A stretch of 64,000 nucleotides of DNA from an uncultured Clostridia bacterium (GCA_948735595.1 CAPXSA010000028.1:17945-81944); one strand, 5' to 3'; shown: positions 24,872 through 33,443, counted from the stretch's first letter. Notes: generated by a model from the letters alone, not told the origin. Numbers and translations are program-made.

Positions 24872-26953
24872 TTATTGAACTACTTTCGTTCCCTTTCTCA
24901 CAATTCTCTCTTGCGGACTATATGTATCTTTTGATAATAATGTTTGAGAAATAATTTTTCCATTATGTTTTACAATTTTATATCCTTCACTTCTACATCC
25001 ATTAAACCCTATTTGCTCTACAACTTCTTTTCCTACTTCTAAAGTAGGGTCTTCTTTATAAGTTGTGGTCTTATTAATATAAGAAGTTATTTTAGACTGT
25101 AAAATAATTTCATATTCTACTTTTTCTTTAATTCCATACATGCTGATTTTACAAACTCCATTTTGGGCAGTAGCTACAATTTTAATTGGATAAGTCCTTG
25201 TATTTTTAAAACAAAAATCTAAACTGCCATAATATACGGTGGCATCTCTGCTTGCTGCTACATAATCAACTGTAAAAGTATGGTTAGTTCTTTCTGTAAT
25301 ATCTAAGTTGGCAAGTAATGCTGTATTATATAATGTGGAAGATACTTGGCATACTCCGCCTCCTATACTTGGCACTACTTTTCCTGAAATATAGGCAGTT
25401 CCCTCTTTCCACCCTGCTTCTATTGTTCTAGAACCTACTGTTTTGTTATATGAGAAGGTTTCCCCCGGCATAATTACTGTTCCATTGATTTTCTTAGTTG
25501 CTAGTTCTACATTGTATGCTCTGTTAATAGCGCTTGCATCATAAATCGTTGAAAAGGATGCAATTTGGTCTGGAAATGCCTCTTCTCCTAAATCTGATAA
25601 TTTTTTCTTTGGAGCCGTTATCTTAAGTGGAATTTCATATTCTTCCTTCTCTTCTTGTATTAACTTTTTTGCTTCTTCCATTGAAATTCCAAAATCCACT
25701 CCATTTTCTTCAACATGTACTTTGGTTGGATTCTTCTCTACATAAGCATCTTTTGGCTCTTTGTAAATTTCATTTCTAATTTTCTCTAAATCAATTTTAC
25801 TTGGAACCTTTTTATCTACTGGTATTTCAATTTCTTTGTAAGGATTATGGATGTCCTCTAATTGTTCAATAATCTGATTTTGTAATTGCTCTTTTCTAAT
25901 CACATATCCTTCTTTTCCATTTACAACTATTAGTTTCTTTCCTTCTATATAGTAACTGTATTCTACTACGGCATCTTTCATTTTTGAATTAATATCATTA
26001 AGCGTCGTTTTCATAAATTCTTCATCCCAATGAAGCTGTGCTTCTATTTCTCTTGGAAAAAGTTTAAGCCATAAAATTTCATAGTTATTTGCAATAATAT
26101 TTCCGCCTCTGCCTACATTATATGCCTTTGCCACAGCACTGTCTACATCGAATTTTGCATTAAACGTATTGGCATTTACACTTACTTCAGAATCTCCATG
26201 TTTTAGTACTAAACTTTCTTTGTCATTTGAAAATTTTTGATTAATAGCATCATTTATTCTTTGTTTTGCTTCATCCGCAGTTAAATTGCTTACATCAATT
26301 CCTAAAATAGAAATCCCCTTTAAAATTTTATTATTAATATTAGTTAAAGCAAAAATAACAGAAAATATCCCTATAACTATTATTGCTGCAATAATACTAA
26401 GAGCAATAGCAATTCCTTTTTTACCACCTTTTGTTTTGTTTTCTACTTTTACAAACTGTTGTGGATTTTCTTCTTCGCTTTCTGTCTTTTCTACCTCTTC
26501 TTTTTTGGTATCTATTTGTTCTTTAAAATTATTTTCAACTTTTACTTGATTTTCCATTTTTTCTTGCTTCTCTTCTTTTTCAGGTAAAAGTTCTTTTTTT
26601 TCTTCCATTAAATTTACAACTTCTTGTATTCTTTGTTTTGCATTATCAGTTTCTTTTTTGTTAGTTTCATTTTTTATATTTTCCTTTTTAGGCTTTTCAT
26701 TCTCTCTTTTAGTAGACTTTTTATTTCCTTCTTTTTTGCTTTTTGTTGTTGTCTTTTTCTTCTCTTTTTCTTCTTCTCCATTTACTTCTTTTTTAGCAGC
26801 TTTTTTACTATTCTTTTTAGGCTTTTCCTCTTTTTGTACTTCTTTTTCTTTCACTTTTTCTTGTGTTTTTTCTTCTTGGTTTTCTACCTTTTCCTCTGCT
26901 ACTTCCTTTGAGACTGTAATCTCTTCAGTCTTTTTGTTTTCTTCGTCTTCCAT
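24872..26953 (-). CDS. VanW/G5-domain membrane-anchored cell-wall protein
   Basis: 693 residues. Residues 1-165 are an extreme Lys/Glu repeat region, cytoplasmic and probably disordered; a membrane helix follows at about 178-203 (IAIALSIIAAIIVIGIFSVI). Outside are peptidoglycan-binding-like repeats (about 205-430), a VanW domain (PGETFSYNKTVG, PSIGGGVCQVSSTLYN, TNHTFTVDYVAA) and a C-terminal G5-like segment (RIVRKGTKVV). VanW proteins accompany cell-wall functions, but the biochemical role is unknown; the name derives from vancomycin clusters and does not imply resistance. The long charged cytoplasmic tail is unusual in length. Confidence 0.88.
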   Translation of the reverse strand: MEDEENKKTEEITVSKEVAEEKVENQEEKTQEKVKEKEVQKEEKPKKNSKKAAKKEVNGEEEKEKKKTTTKSKKEGNKKSTKRENEKPKKENIKNETNKKETDNAKQRIQEVVNLMEEKKELLPEKEEKQEKMENQVKVENNFKEQIDTKKEEVEKTESEEENPQQFVKVENKTKGGKKGIAIALSIIAAIIVIGIFSVIFALTNINNKILKGISILGIDVSNLTADEAKQRINDAINQKFSNDKESLVLKHGDSEVSVNANTFNAKFDVDSAVAKAYNVGRGGNIIANNYEILWLKLFPREIEAQLHWDEEFMKTTLNDINSKMKDAVVEYSYYIEGKKLIVVNGKEGYVIRKEQLQNQIIEQLEDIHNPYKEIEIPVDKKVPSKIDLEKIRNEIYKEPKDAYVEKNPTKVHVEENGVDFGISMEEAKKLIQEEKEEYEIPLKITAPKKKLSDLGEEAFPDQIASFSTIYDASAINRAYNVELATKKINGTVIMPGETFSYNKTVGSRTIEAGWKEGTAYISGKVVPSIGGGVCQVSSTLYNTALLANLDITERTNHTFTVDYVAASRDATVYYGSLDFCFKNTRTYPIKIVATAQNGVCKISMYGIKEKVEYEIILQSKITSYINKTTTYKEDPTLEVGKEVVEQIGFNGCRSEGYKIVKHNGKIISQTLLSKDTYSPQERIVRKGTKVVQ

Positions 26954-27112
26954 ATTTTTTCTCCCTTAAATAAGTATATACTCTCTTATAAAATAATATA
27001 CCATAGTTATTTTATATTTACAATAAGAATTCTCGGATATTTTGTCAGATTTTAGAAAATTTTCTTGAATGGCACTAGACATTTTTTTTCTTTTTTAATA
27101 TAATTATTTTAG

Positions 27113-27151
27113 CTCTAGGAAATTGCATTTGAAAATGCAATTGACGTAGAG
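27113..27151. repeat. Structured element with conserved GGA/GACG internal loop, copy A
   Basis: Outer stem CTCTA/TAGAG, internal loop GGA opposite GACG, inner stem AATTGCATTT/AAATGCAATT. Copy B at 29404-29448 keeps the loop sequences while both stems differ. Confidence 0.6.
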
Positions 27152-27245
27152 ATAAATTATGCAAAACTTAGATTTTCTTGCAATTTATTGCTTAGAAAAT
27201 TTTAGTTTTGTTAGTTTAGAAAATTTTGGAAAAGAGGGATATGTT

Positions 27246-27836
27246 ATGTTAGGACATATGATAGCTCATATTCGTAAAGACAAAAAATTAACAAAGGCTA
27301 GTATTTCTAAGGGAACTAATATCAATACAGGACATTTAACACATATTGAAAAAGGAGAAAGAAATCCTAGTCATAAAGTACTTAAAAGTATGTGCAAAAC
27401 AATGGGTATTCCTTATAGACCTTTAATGTACACTTATGATAAAGAAATTACAGAAGAACAAGAAAGTTATAAAATAGAGAGTCACATTGCCTATGATAAA
27501 ATTCCTGCGATAGATTTACTTGGAAATTTTATTGAATGTCCTATTTCTAGCCCCGGAGCTTGTGTAGCTGTTAAAATGAATGATACTTCTATGGAGCCTA
27601 AAATAAAAAAAGATGCTTATGCTTATGTCGAATTTAATACTCCATTAGATAACAAAGATATTGGACTATTCTATTATCAAAATCAATATCTCATTCGTAG
27701 ATTCATCGTTCGTAAAGATGGAATTGCCTTAAGGTCTGAAAATAGGGCAGATATTCCTGATATTTGCTTAGATCCCAAAGATACTTTCTACATTGTTGGC
27801 AAGGTCGTTGGAACCACTGATACAGCTAGTTTATAA
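27246..27836 (+). CDS. XRE-type regulator with S24 (LexA-like) domain
   Basis: 196 residues. Helix-turn-helix at about 5-60 (IRKDKKLTKASISKGTNI, LTHIEKGERNPSH), then an S24-like domain with VKMNDTSMEPKIKKDAYAYV (catalytic Ser region) and FYYQNQYLIRRFI (Lys replaced by Arg at the expected position). It resembles phage CI/LexA-type repressors, though self-cleavage is uncertain. Start at 27246 after GAGGGAT; a longer frame from 27159 lacks a ribosome site. The structured element just upstream is a possible operator. Confidence 0.85.
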   Translation: MLGHMIAHIRKDKKLTKASISKGTNINTGHLTHIEKGERNPSHKVLKSMCKTMGIPYRPLMYTYDKEITEEQESYKIESHIAYDKIPAIDLLGNFIECPISSPGACVAVKMNDTSMEPKIKKDAYAYVEFNTPLDNKDIGLFYYQNQYLIRRFIVRKDGIALRSENRADIPDICLDPKDTFYIVGKVVGTTDTASL

Positions 27837-27899
27837 TCAAAAGTACGAAATTATTATTTCTTTTTTATAAGATATTTTTAGTTTTTTTGTCAGAAATAC

Positions 27900-27928
27900 T
27901 TGAATAATCTATTTTTTAATATTATAAT
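27900..27928 (+). promoter_or_regulatory. Promoter of the starch-binding module gene
   Basis: TTGAAT (27900-27905), 17-base spacer, TATAAT (27923-27928). Confidence 0.65.
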
Positions 27929-27969
27929 ATCAAAATAGATGAACAAGAGATAAATAAGGAGAAAATTAA

Positions 27970-28431
27970 ATGGAATTAGTAAAGAATATTTTCTTTAATA
28001 CAGATAAATTGGTTGAAAATACAAAGGTAAAAATTTCTTATGCAGGTAATCTTTTTCAAGATGAATCAGAAGAAGTCTTTATTCATTATGGCTTTGGTCT
28101 AGAATGGAATGACTTAGGTGAAGTAAAAATGGAAAAAACAGAACTTGGTTTTCAAGCCGAAATAGAATTACTTTCTAGCGAAACTTTTAACTTTTGTTTT
28201 AAAAATGAAAAAGGTGAGTGGGATAATAACGACGGTCAAAATTATATATTCCCAATTGAAAAAGTAGAACTTGCTTTAGTTGCACAAGAGGAAACTACTT
28301 TAGATGCTCCTAGAAAATTAAGAAAGTCATATATTTGGAGTAAAAAAATACGCTTAGCAATTTATAAAGTAATTACTTATCTTCCTAAATTAATTTCAGG
28401 AAATTATAAAAGAAAAATCTCAAATGAATAA
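27970..28431 (+). CDS. Cytoplasmic carbohydrate-binding module protein (CBM25/53-like)
   Basis: 153 residues. Residues 5-95 resemble a starch-binding module: VKISYAGNLF, VFIHYGFGLEWND, FQAEIELLSSETFNFCFKN and the diagnostic WDNNDGQNYIF. No signal peptide, so it would act inside the cell, perhaps on glycogen. A basic C-terminal tail (about 115-153: RKLRKSYIWSKKIRLAIYK) may be an amphipathic, membrane- or polymer-contacting segment. Good ribosome site AAGGAG. Confidence 0.8.
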   Translation: MELVKNIFFNTDKLVENTKVKISYAGNLFQDESEEVFIHYGFGLEWNDLGEVKMEKTELGFQAEIELLSSETFNFCFKNEKGEWDNNDGQNYIFPIEKVELALVAQEETTLDAPRKLRKSYIWSKKIRLAIYKVITYLPKLISGNYKRKISNE

Positions 28432-28436
28432 TCAAT

Positions 28437-28461
28437 AAAATCTCGGCTGAGCCGAGATTTT
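28437..28461. terminator. Bidirectional terminator
   Basis: AAAATCTCGGCT and AGCCGAGATTTT form a perfect stem between convergent genes, with T-runs. Confidence 0.92.
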
Positions 28462-28474
28462 CGTTTTTCTATTC

Positions 28475-29230
28475 TTAAATATACCAACCACCATTTACTG
28501 AAATAACTTGACCAGTGGTATATTCATCTTCAATTAACCATTTTACACATTTTGCAATATCGCTTGCTTTTCCTATACTTTCAAGTGGAATCTCTTGTTT
28601 CAACTCTTCCCATTCTTCTTGTGTTACATTCTTATTCATATCTGTATCAATTGCCCCCGGAGCAATACTATTTACTCTAATATGTGTTGGTCCAAGTTCC
28701 TTTGCTAATGCTTTTGTCATACCATCTATTCCTGCTTTTGCCACACTATAATGAACTTCACAAGAACCACCTGTTACACCCCATATAGATGAAATATTAA
28801 TAATGGTTCCTTCTTGATTAGCTATCATATAAGGAACTGCCTCTTGAGTACAATAAAATACTGAATTCAAATTTGTTTGTATCATTGTATTCCAATCATT
28901 ATCTGTTATTTGAGTAAATAGCTTTTCTTGTGCTATTCCTGCATTATTAATTAATACATCTATTTTCTTATATTTCTCTATTACAAATTGAATTAAACCT
29001 TTTACTTCTTCTCTTTTCGATACATCTGCTTTAAAAATATCTATTTCTTTTCCTTGCTGCTTTAGTTCTTGCTTAACATTTTCTGCTGCTTCTTTGGATT
29101 GATTATAATTTAATATTACATGATATCCTTCATTTGCAAGTAATTTCACAATTGCAACTCCAATCCCTCTTGAGCCACCTGTTACTACTATCACTTTATT
29201 TTGTATATTTTTTTCTCTGTTTTCTTCCAT
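28475..29230 (-). CDS. Short-chain dehydrogenase/reductase (FabG-like)
   Basis: 251 residues. Rossmann motif VVTGGSRGIG (about 15-24), NNAGI, catalytic Ser in IINISSIWG, YSVAKAG (Tyr/Lys) and PGAIDTDM. Length and motifs match 3-oxoacyl-ACP reductase and related SDRs using NAD(P)H. It stands alone, not in a fatty-acid cluster, so the substrate is open. The ribosome site AAAGGAG is 12 bases from this ATG; a nearer ATG is out of frame and ends quickly. Confidence 0.9.
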   Translation of the reverse strand: MEENREKNIQNKVIVVTGGSRGIGVAIVKLLANEGYHVILNYNQSKEAAENVKQELKQQGKEIDIFKADVSKREEVKGLIQFVIEKYKKIDVLINNAGIAQEKLFTQITDNDWNTMIQTNLNSVFYCTQEAVPYMIANQEGTIINISSIWGVTGGSCEVHYSVAKAGIDGMTKALAKELGPTHIRVNSIAPGAIDTDMNKNVTQEEWEELKQEIPLESIGKASDIAKCVKWLIEDEYTTGQVISVNGGWYI

Positions 29231-29403
29231 AATTCATATTCGCTCCTTTATATGTACTTGTTAATGAATGGCAATTGAGGCAATTCATCTATAAACTCCT
29301 TGTTTTGTATAAATTACAATTTTGTCTTTCCTAGATACTCAAAAATACAAACTAACAAAATCTTAAAAGCTTTGCTTTTTAGATTTTGTAACGTTTCGCA
29401 TAA

Positions 29404-29448
29404 TTGAGTTCTACGTCAAGCGCTACACAGCGCTTTCCTAGAACTCAA
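29404..29448. repeat. Structured element with conserved GGA/GACG internal loop, copy B (inverted)
   Basis: On the minus strand: outer stem TTGAGTTCTA/TAGAACTCAA, loop GGA opposite GACG, inner stem AAGCGCT/AGCGCTT. A partial half (CTTTCCTAGATACTCAAAA) lies at about 29325. Confidence 0.6.
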
Positions 29449-29483
29449 AAAACTAGACAAGTTATACAACAAGCCTAGTTTTA
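29449..29483 (-). terminator. Terminator of the tRNA cluster
   Basis: Minus-strand AAAACTAG and CTAGTTTT arms around an 18-base loop, then a T-run, just after tRNA-Thr. Another hairpin (AAAATCT-AAAAGC / GCTTTTTAGATTTT) lies at about 29358-29387. Confidence 0.7.
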
Positions 29484-29488
29484 AGTAA

Positions 29489-29564
<76 letters not shown>

Positions 29565-29569
29565 ATATT

Positions 29570-29644
29570 TGGTGACCCCGACGGGAATCGAACCCATGTC
29601 TCCGCCGTGAAAGGGCGATGTCTTAACCGCTTGACCACGGGGCC
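29570..29644 (-). tRNA. tRNA-Glu(UUC)
   Basis: 75 bases with CCA. Acceptor GGCCCCG/CGGGGTC, anticodon loop CTTTCAC (anticodon TTC), T loop TTCGATT. Only 5 bases separate it from tRNA-Thr. Confidence 0.96.
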
Positions 29645-29660
29645 ATAATTAAAGTTTTTG

Positions 29661-29694
29661 CTAGGATTTAAGTTGCTAACGGCTTAAATCCTAG
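29661..29694 (-). promoter_or_regulatory. Hairpin between tRNA-Lys and tRNA-Glu
   Basis: CTAGGATTTAAG and CTTAAATCCTAG form a perfect 12-bp stem without a T-run; a likely processing or stability element in the tRNA precursor. Confidence 0.6.
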
Positions 29695-29696
29695 TT

Positions 29697-29772
29697 TGGT
29701 GAGCCATCGCGGACTCGAACCGCGGACAACTTGATTAAAAGTCAAGTGCTCTACCACCTGAGCTAATGACCC
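29697..29772 (-). tRNA. tRNA-Lys(UUU)
   Basis: 76 bases with CCA. Anticodon stem TTGA/TCAA with loop CTTTTAA (anticodon TTT), T arm CCGCG-TTCGAGT-CGCG-type. It can read AAA and, by wobble, AAG, so it partly overlaps the role of the split tRNA-Lys(CUU). Confidence 0.96.
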
Positions 29773-29813
29773 AAGTTTAAAGCCGGTTAACATTTCATGT
29801 TAGCACAGGCTCT

Positions 29814-29842
29814 ATTGTAAACCATTTTTTTAAATTTGTCAA
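29814..29842 (-). promoter_or_regulatory. Promoter of the Lys-Glu-Thr tRNA cluster
   Basis: Minus-strand TTGACA (29837-29842), 17-base spacer, TACAAT (29814-29819). Confidence 0.85.
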
Positions 29843-29923
29843 TATAATTTTCTATTTTTTGTCATACTTTTGCAATTTTTCTCTTATTTTCTATCAAAAC
29901 ATTGACATTTCTATTCAAACTTC

Positions 29924-30109
29924 TTATGCATTTAACTCTTTTATTAATTCTTCTACATCAATACCATGTACTTCACAAGCCTCTTCAATTGTTTCTGCTT
30001 GTGATGTTGGGCAACCTAAGCAATGCATACCTGCGTTTAATAATATATCAGCTTTCTCTGGGGCTATTTCTAATAACTTTCCAATGGTCATATCTTTATT
30101 AATTTCCAT
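29924..30109 (-). CDS. DUF1858-domain protein
   Basis: 61 residues: MTIGKLLEIAPEKADILLNA, then MHCLGCPTSQAETIEEAC and a DVEELIKELN helix. This is the DUF1858 fold found alone or near hybrid-cluster and sulfur or iron-sulfur proteins; the CxxC may bind metal or be redox active. GGGAGAATTAT precedes the start. No functional partner lies beside it. Confidence 0.88.
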   Translation of the reverse strand: MEINKDMTIGKLLEIAPEKADILLNAGMHCLGCPTSQAETIEEACEVHGIDVEELIKELNA

Positions 30110-30173
30110 CTATAATTCTCCCTTCTTTTTATTATCAACTTTTTATATTCTATCACATTTTTTTCAAAAAGTA

Positions 30174-30202
30174 TAGACAAACCTACTTTTTTGTTGTAGA
30201 AT
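30174..30202 (+). promoter_or_regulatory. Promoter of the virD4-side T4SS operon
   Basis: TAGACA (30174-30179), 17-base spacer, TAGAAT (30197-30202), then TGGAAGGAGT. Confidence 0.5.
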
Positions 30203-30228
30203 GCTTTTACTGGAAGGAGTGATGTACT

Positions 30229-30378
30229 ATAAAATTAGTTGATTATTTCTTTATCCTTCTTATTATAAATTCTTTCATCTTTTTTTATTCAATATATACT
30301 TTTTTCGAGATGAAAATTTTCCATAATAAACAAGGTTCAAAATTAAACATTAAAATGCACTCTATGAATAGGAGGTGA
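30229..30378 (+). CDS. Small membrane protein at the head of the T4SS operon, ATA start proposed
   Basis: About 49 residues: a hydrophobic helix (LVDYFFILLIINSFIFFYSI) followed by a basic tail. GGAAGGAG lies 9 bases before an ATA codon in frame; the only in-frame ATG would leave 22 residues without the helix. Its stop TGA overlaps the ribosome site AGGAGGTGA of the next gene, which suggests translational coupling. Either a rare ATA start is used or the ATG has been lost by mutation. Confidence 0.4.
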   Translation: MKLVDYFFILLIINSFIFFYSIYTFFEMKIFHNKQGSKLNIKMHSMNRR

Positions 30379-30382
30379 TTTT

Positions 30383-30745
30383 ATACTGAAACGTATCCTT
30401 TTTACCTTTTTTGTCATTGTTTTCCTTTGTTTTATTGGCTATTCTACTTTTCTTCCTTTATACACTTCTTCACAGGTCATCATTGATTATGGAATACAAC
30501 CACTTGACATTTGCCTAGAACAACCCATACTTTGGAAATACTGTAAATATTGGTTTGCTTTCACTTATGTTTTTACCTCTTTCTTTATAGCCAATTCTAT
30601 TTTTCACTTACTTTGCAAAATTCCCTTTTACACTTCTAAAAAGCCTTCCAAAAGTAAATGTTCCATTATGCCAAAGAATAATTCTTCTTATTCATTTATC
30701 GAAAAAACTCTCCCTTCTCAAAAGTTGGAATTACTAATTCGGTGA
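30383..30745 (+). CDS. VirD4/TcpA-like coupling protein, N-terminal membrane part (frameshifted)
   Basis: About 120 residues with two hydrophobic helices (about 4-25 and 55-75), the usual membrane anchor of VirD4-type proteins, ending KLELLIR then TGA. AGGAGG lies 7 bases before an ATA codon and 10 before a CTG; no ATG is available. The next frame (+1) continues directly with the Walker A region of the same protein, so this is one gene with a +1 shift at ATT-CGG-TGA near 30740. TTCGG-TGAAA-CCGAA (30738-30752) folds as a small hairpin exactly there. Confidence 0.6.
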   Translation: MLKRILFTFFVIVFLCFIGYSTFLPLYTSSQVIIDYGIQPLDICLEQPILWKYCKYWFAFTYVFTSFFIANSIFHLLCKIPFYTSKKPSKSKCSIMPKNNSSYSFIEKTLPSQKLELLIR

Positions 30746-32135
30746 AACCGAAAAAACAAAGGAGTTCATTTATTTACCAGAAAAAAGTTTATATCAAAAC
30801 ATTTTAATTACAGGAACCATAGGAACAGGCAAAACAAGTAGTGCCATGTATCCCTTTACTAAGCAACTTATTGGCTACTCTCATCAAAATTCAGAACACA
30901 AACTAGGTATGTTAGTATTAGATGTAAAAGGAAATTATTATCAAAAAGTGTTAGAATTTGCGAAAGAATATCATAGATTACAAGATATTATTGTTATCGA
31001 GCTTGGTGGAAGCTATCATTATAATCCTCTACATAAGCCAAACTTAAAACCAACTATTTTAGCCAATCGTTTAAAAACTATTTTATTATTATTTTCCAAA
31101 AATAACTCCGAAACTTACTGGCTAGATGAAGCTGAAAAGGTTTTGGCAGAAGCTATTAAACTTTGTCGTCTGTATAACAATAACTATGTTACATTTGAGG
31201 AATTACATAAATTAGTTACTCAGCCCACTTATTATTTAGAAAAAATCACTTTACTTCGTGAAAAATTTATTCAAAATACTTTTTCTCAAAACGAAGTATA
31301 TGACTTACTTTCCAGTATTACCTTTTTCGAAAAAGAATTTTTAGGCTTAGACAATAGAACTTTATCCATTCTAAAATCTGAAATTACTCGTATCACCAAT
31401 TGCTTTATTTCTGATTACGAAGTCTTAAAGACCTTTAATCCTGCCCAGACAGAATTAAACTTCCTTGGTTTTGAAGAAGTATTGTCACAAGGCAAAATTG
31501 TAGTACTTAACATGAATATTAGTGAATATAGCAATTTGTCAAAAATCATTGCGGCTTATTTAAAACTAGATTTTCAAACAGAAGTAATGGCAAGACTTTC
31601 TAAATATCCTACTAATAAACTTCGTAGTGTTTGCTTTATCTCTGACGAATATTCTGAATACTGTACTGAAACAGACGCCAACTTTTTCGCACAAAGTAGA
31701 GAGGCAAAGTGTATCAACATTGTAGCTACACAAAGTTATACTTCCCTGTTAAATACTTTACATGAACAGTCTACTGTAAACGTAATTACTCAAAATTTGA
31801 TTAATAAATTGTGGTTTCGTAGTGATGATTTATGGACAATTGAAAGTGCTCAAAAGCAAATAGGTAAAGAAGATAAAGAAAAGATTTCTAAAGGAATTAC
31901 TGAAAATGCAAAAGAAACATTTTTCAATTACTTTACAGATTCTTTGAACTCTAAAAATTCTAGTATTTCAGAAACAATTAGCACTTATATGCATTCTGAT
32001 TTCATTTATGACACTAACTTTTTTACGCAATCTCTAGAAAATTTTACTTGCCTATCGTTTTTATCTGATGGAACCAAAATTATACCACCTCAGAAATTGC
32101 ATTTATTTCCCGACTTTATTCCTAGTTCTAAATAA
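30738..32135 (+). CDS. VirD4/TcpA-like conjugative coupling ATPase, main part
   Basis: Open from about 30738 in the +1 frame relative to the preceding fragment: YLPEKSLYQNILITGTIG, Walker A GTIGTGKTSSAM, then VLDVKGNYY, Walker B-like VCFISDEYSEYC and IVATQSYTSLL. About 465 residues. The ATG at 30846 lies after the Walker A and cannot be the true start. Coupling proteins bring relaxase-bound DNA to the type IV channel. Function depends on the frameshift being read through, being a sequencing error, or a weak ATT start after AAAGGAG at 30758. Confidence 0.8.
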   Translation, partial: FGETEKTKEFIYLPEKSLYQNILITGTIGTGKTSSAMYPFTKQLIGYSHQNSEHKLGMLVLDVKGNYYQKVLEFAKEYHRLQDIIVIELGGSYHYNPLHKPNLKPTILANRLKTILLLFSKNNSETYWLDEAEKVLAEAIKLCRLYNNNYVTFEELHKLVTQPTYYLEKITLLREKFIQNTFSQNEVYDLLSSITFFEKEFLGLDNRTLSILKSEITRITNCFISDYEVLKTFNPAQTELNFLGFEEVLSQGKIVVLNMNISEYSNLSKIIAAYLKLDFQTEVMARLSKYPTNKLRSVCFISDEYSEYCTETDANFFAQSREAKCINIVATQSYTSLLNTLHEQSTVNVITQNLINKLWFRSDDLWTIESAQKQIGKEDKEKISKGITENAKETFFNYFTDSLNSKNSSISETISTYMHSDFIYDTNFFTQSLENFTCLSFLSDGTKIIPPQKLHLFPDFIPSSK

Positions 32136-32183
32136 TTAGTATTGATTGTCCCCAAATTTTAATATATCTAAGGAGGTTTTTCT

Positions 32184-32546
32184 ATGTTTTCTAAAAAAAC
32201 ATTTCACTCTATTTCTTTTTTTAAATATTTCGTTATCATTTCATTTGTTTTACTATTTATTCTTTCCCTACCTACTACTGTACAAGCTGGCCTATTTGAT
32301 GGTACTCCTGCTTTAGTTGATAAACTAAATTCTGCATTTGAAAAAATTGAAGACTGGCTGTTAAAATTAGCAACACCTGCTGCGGCTGTTGCAGTAGCAG
32401 TAGGAGTATTTATGAAAAAATTTAGTTTTGGAGATGAAGAAAGAATTAGAACTGCAAAGAAAATTATTCGTGGAAGTTTATTTTCTTATGGCTTTATTCT
32501 CGTCCTCAATTTAATTCTATCTGCTATTAAAAGTTTATTAACTTAA
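32184..32546 (+). CDS. VirB2/TrbC-like pilin
   Basis: 120 residues. A signal peptide with a hydrophobic core (about 14-32) ends at LPTTVQA-GLFDG, followed by a short helix (about 60-75, TPAAAVAVAVGVFMKK) and a C-terminal membrane helix (SYGFILVLNLILSAI). This is the layout of VirB2-type pilins of Gram-positive conjugation systems. Ribosome site AAGGAGG. Second gene of the operon after virD4. Confidence 0.75.
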   Translation: MFSKKTFHSISFFKYFVIISFVLLFILSLPTTVQAGLFDGTPALVDKLNSAFEKIEDWLLKLATPAAAVAVAVGVFMKKFSFGDEERIRTAKKIIRGSLFSYGFILVLNLILSAIKSLLT

Positions 32547-32558
32547 GGAGGCTTATTT

Positions 32559-33443
32559 ATGGAAGAAACATCTTCTTTAACAAATTCTATTATTCAAACT
32601 ATTAACTCTATCTTTCAAACCCTCTTTTCATCTATTGATAATAGCATTTATGAAGTATTAGACGAATTGGTTTTTATTGATAGTAATATTCTAAATCATT
32701 CTATTTTTGAGAAAATATTTGGAACTAGTACATCTAATGGACTATTAGTTATCGCTAACTCTCTTTTAATTGGCTTTGCACTTTATTACGGTATTCGTTT
32801 ACTATATTCTTATTATATGAATTTGCAAATTGAAAGGCCCTATCAGTTTATATTTAAACTATTAATCTTTGGCATTGTCATGAATTGTTCTTTTTCCATC
32901 TGCCAACAATTTTTGGAGTTAAATAGCTTTATTTCTCAAGCGATTCAAAATTTAGGTGTAAATCTATTTGGTCACCATATCTCTTTTTCTGAATTAGTCC
33001 ACCAACTAAATAATATTATTTCATTTGAAGGAACTGAATTTAATATTTTCTCTTTTGATGGACTCATGAAAAGCTTTATTTCATTTGGCCTATTCAATTT
33101 AATCTTTTCATATTCTTTAAGATTTGTACTTGCAAAATTGTTCGTTTTACTGACGCCCTTTGCTATATTAAGTTTAATCAATCAATCTACTTCTTGGTTT
33201 TTTAAAACTTGGCTTCGAACTATTCTTTCTTTGTTATTACAGCAAAGTTTAGTGTCTATTATTTTATTATTAGTTTTCTCTGCTAATTTATCTGCTACTG
33301 ACATTTTCTCTAAATTATTATGTGTTGGTGGAATGTATGCTTTAATTCGTGCTAACTCTTATATGAGAACTCTAATCGGAGGAATTTCAACTGATGTTTC
33401 CAATAACTTAAATATTGAAACTCATTTATTAAAAAATAAGTAA
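32559..33443 (+). CDS. VirB6/TrbL-like polytopic membrane protein of the T4SS
   Basis: 294 residues with about six hydrophobic helices (about 65-85, 98-118, 165-185, 190-212, 222-245, 255-275). It starts 12 bases after the pilin with TAAGGAGG. Position after the pilin and before a PrgI-like gene is the usual place of the VirB6-type inner-membrane channel protein. No enzyme motif is present. Family assignment rests mainly on topology and order. Confidence 0.7.
   Translation: MEETSSLTNSIIQTINSIFQTLFSSIDNSIYEVLDELVFIDSNILNHSIFEKIFGTSTSNGLLVIANSLLIGFALYYGIRLLYSYYMNLQIERPYQFIFKLLIFGIVMNCSFSICQQFLELNSFISQAIQNLGVNLFGHHISFSELVHQLNNIISFEGTEFNIFSFDGLMKSFISFGLFNLIFSYSLRFVLAKLFVLLTPFAILSLINQSTSWFFKTWLRTILSLLLQQSLVSIILLLVFSANLSATDIFSKLLCVGGMYALIRANSYMRTLIGGISTDVSNNLNIETHLLKNK

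Noticed and set aside
24872..26953. Vancomycin resistance determinant
   Set aside because: The VanW domain alone is widespread in cell-wall proteins; no VanH/A/X or VanS/R genes are nearby.
26280..26970. Plus-strand hydrophobic frames opposite the VanW-family gene
   Set aside because: They are antisense shadows of the Lys/Glu-rich N-terminus; the minus-strand protein has clear domains and a ribosome site.
30846..32135. VirD4 gene starting at the ATG at 30846
   Set aside because: The Walker A motif lies upstream of that ATG in the same open frame, so such a protein would lack its nucleotide-binding loop.
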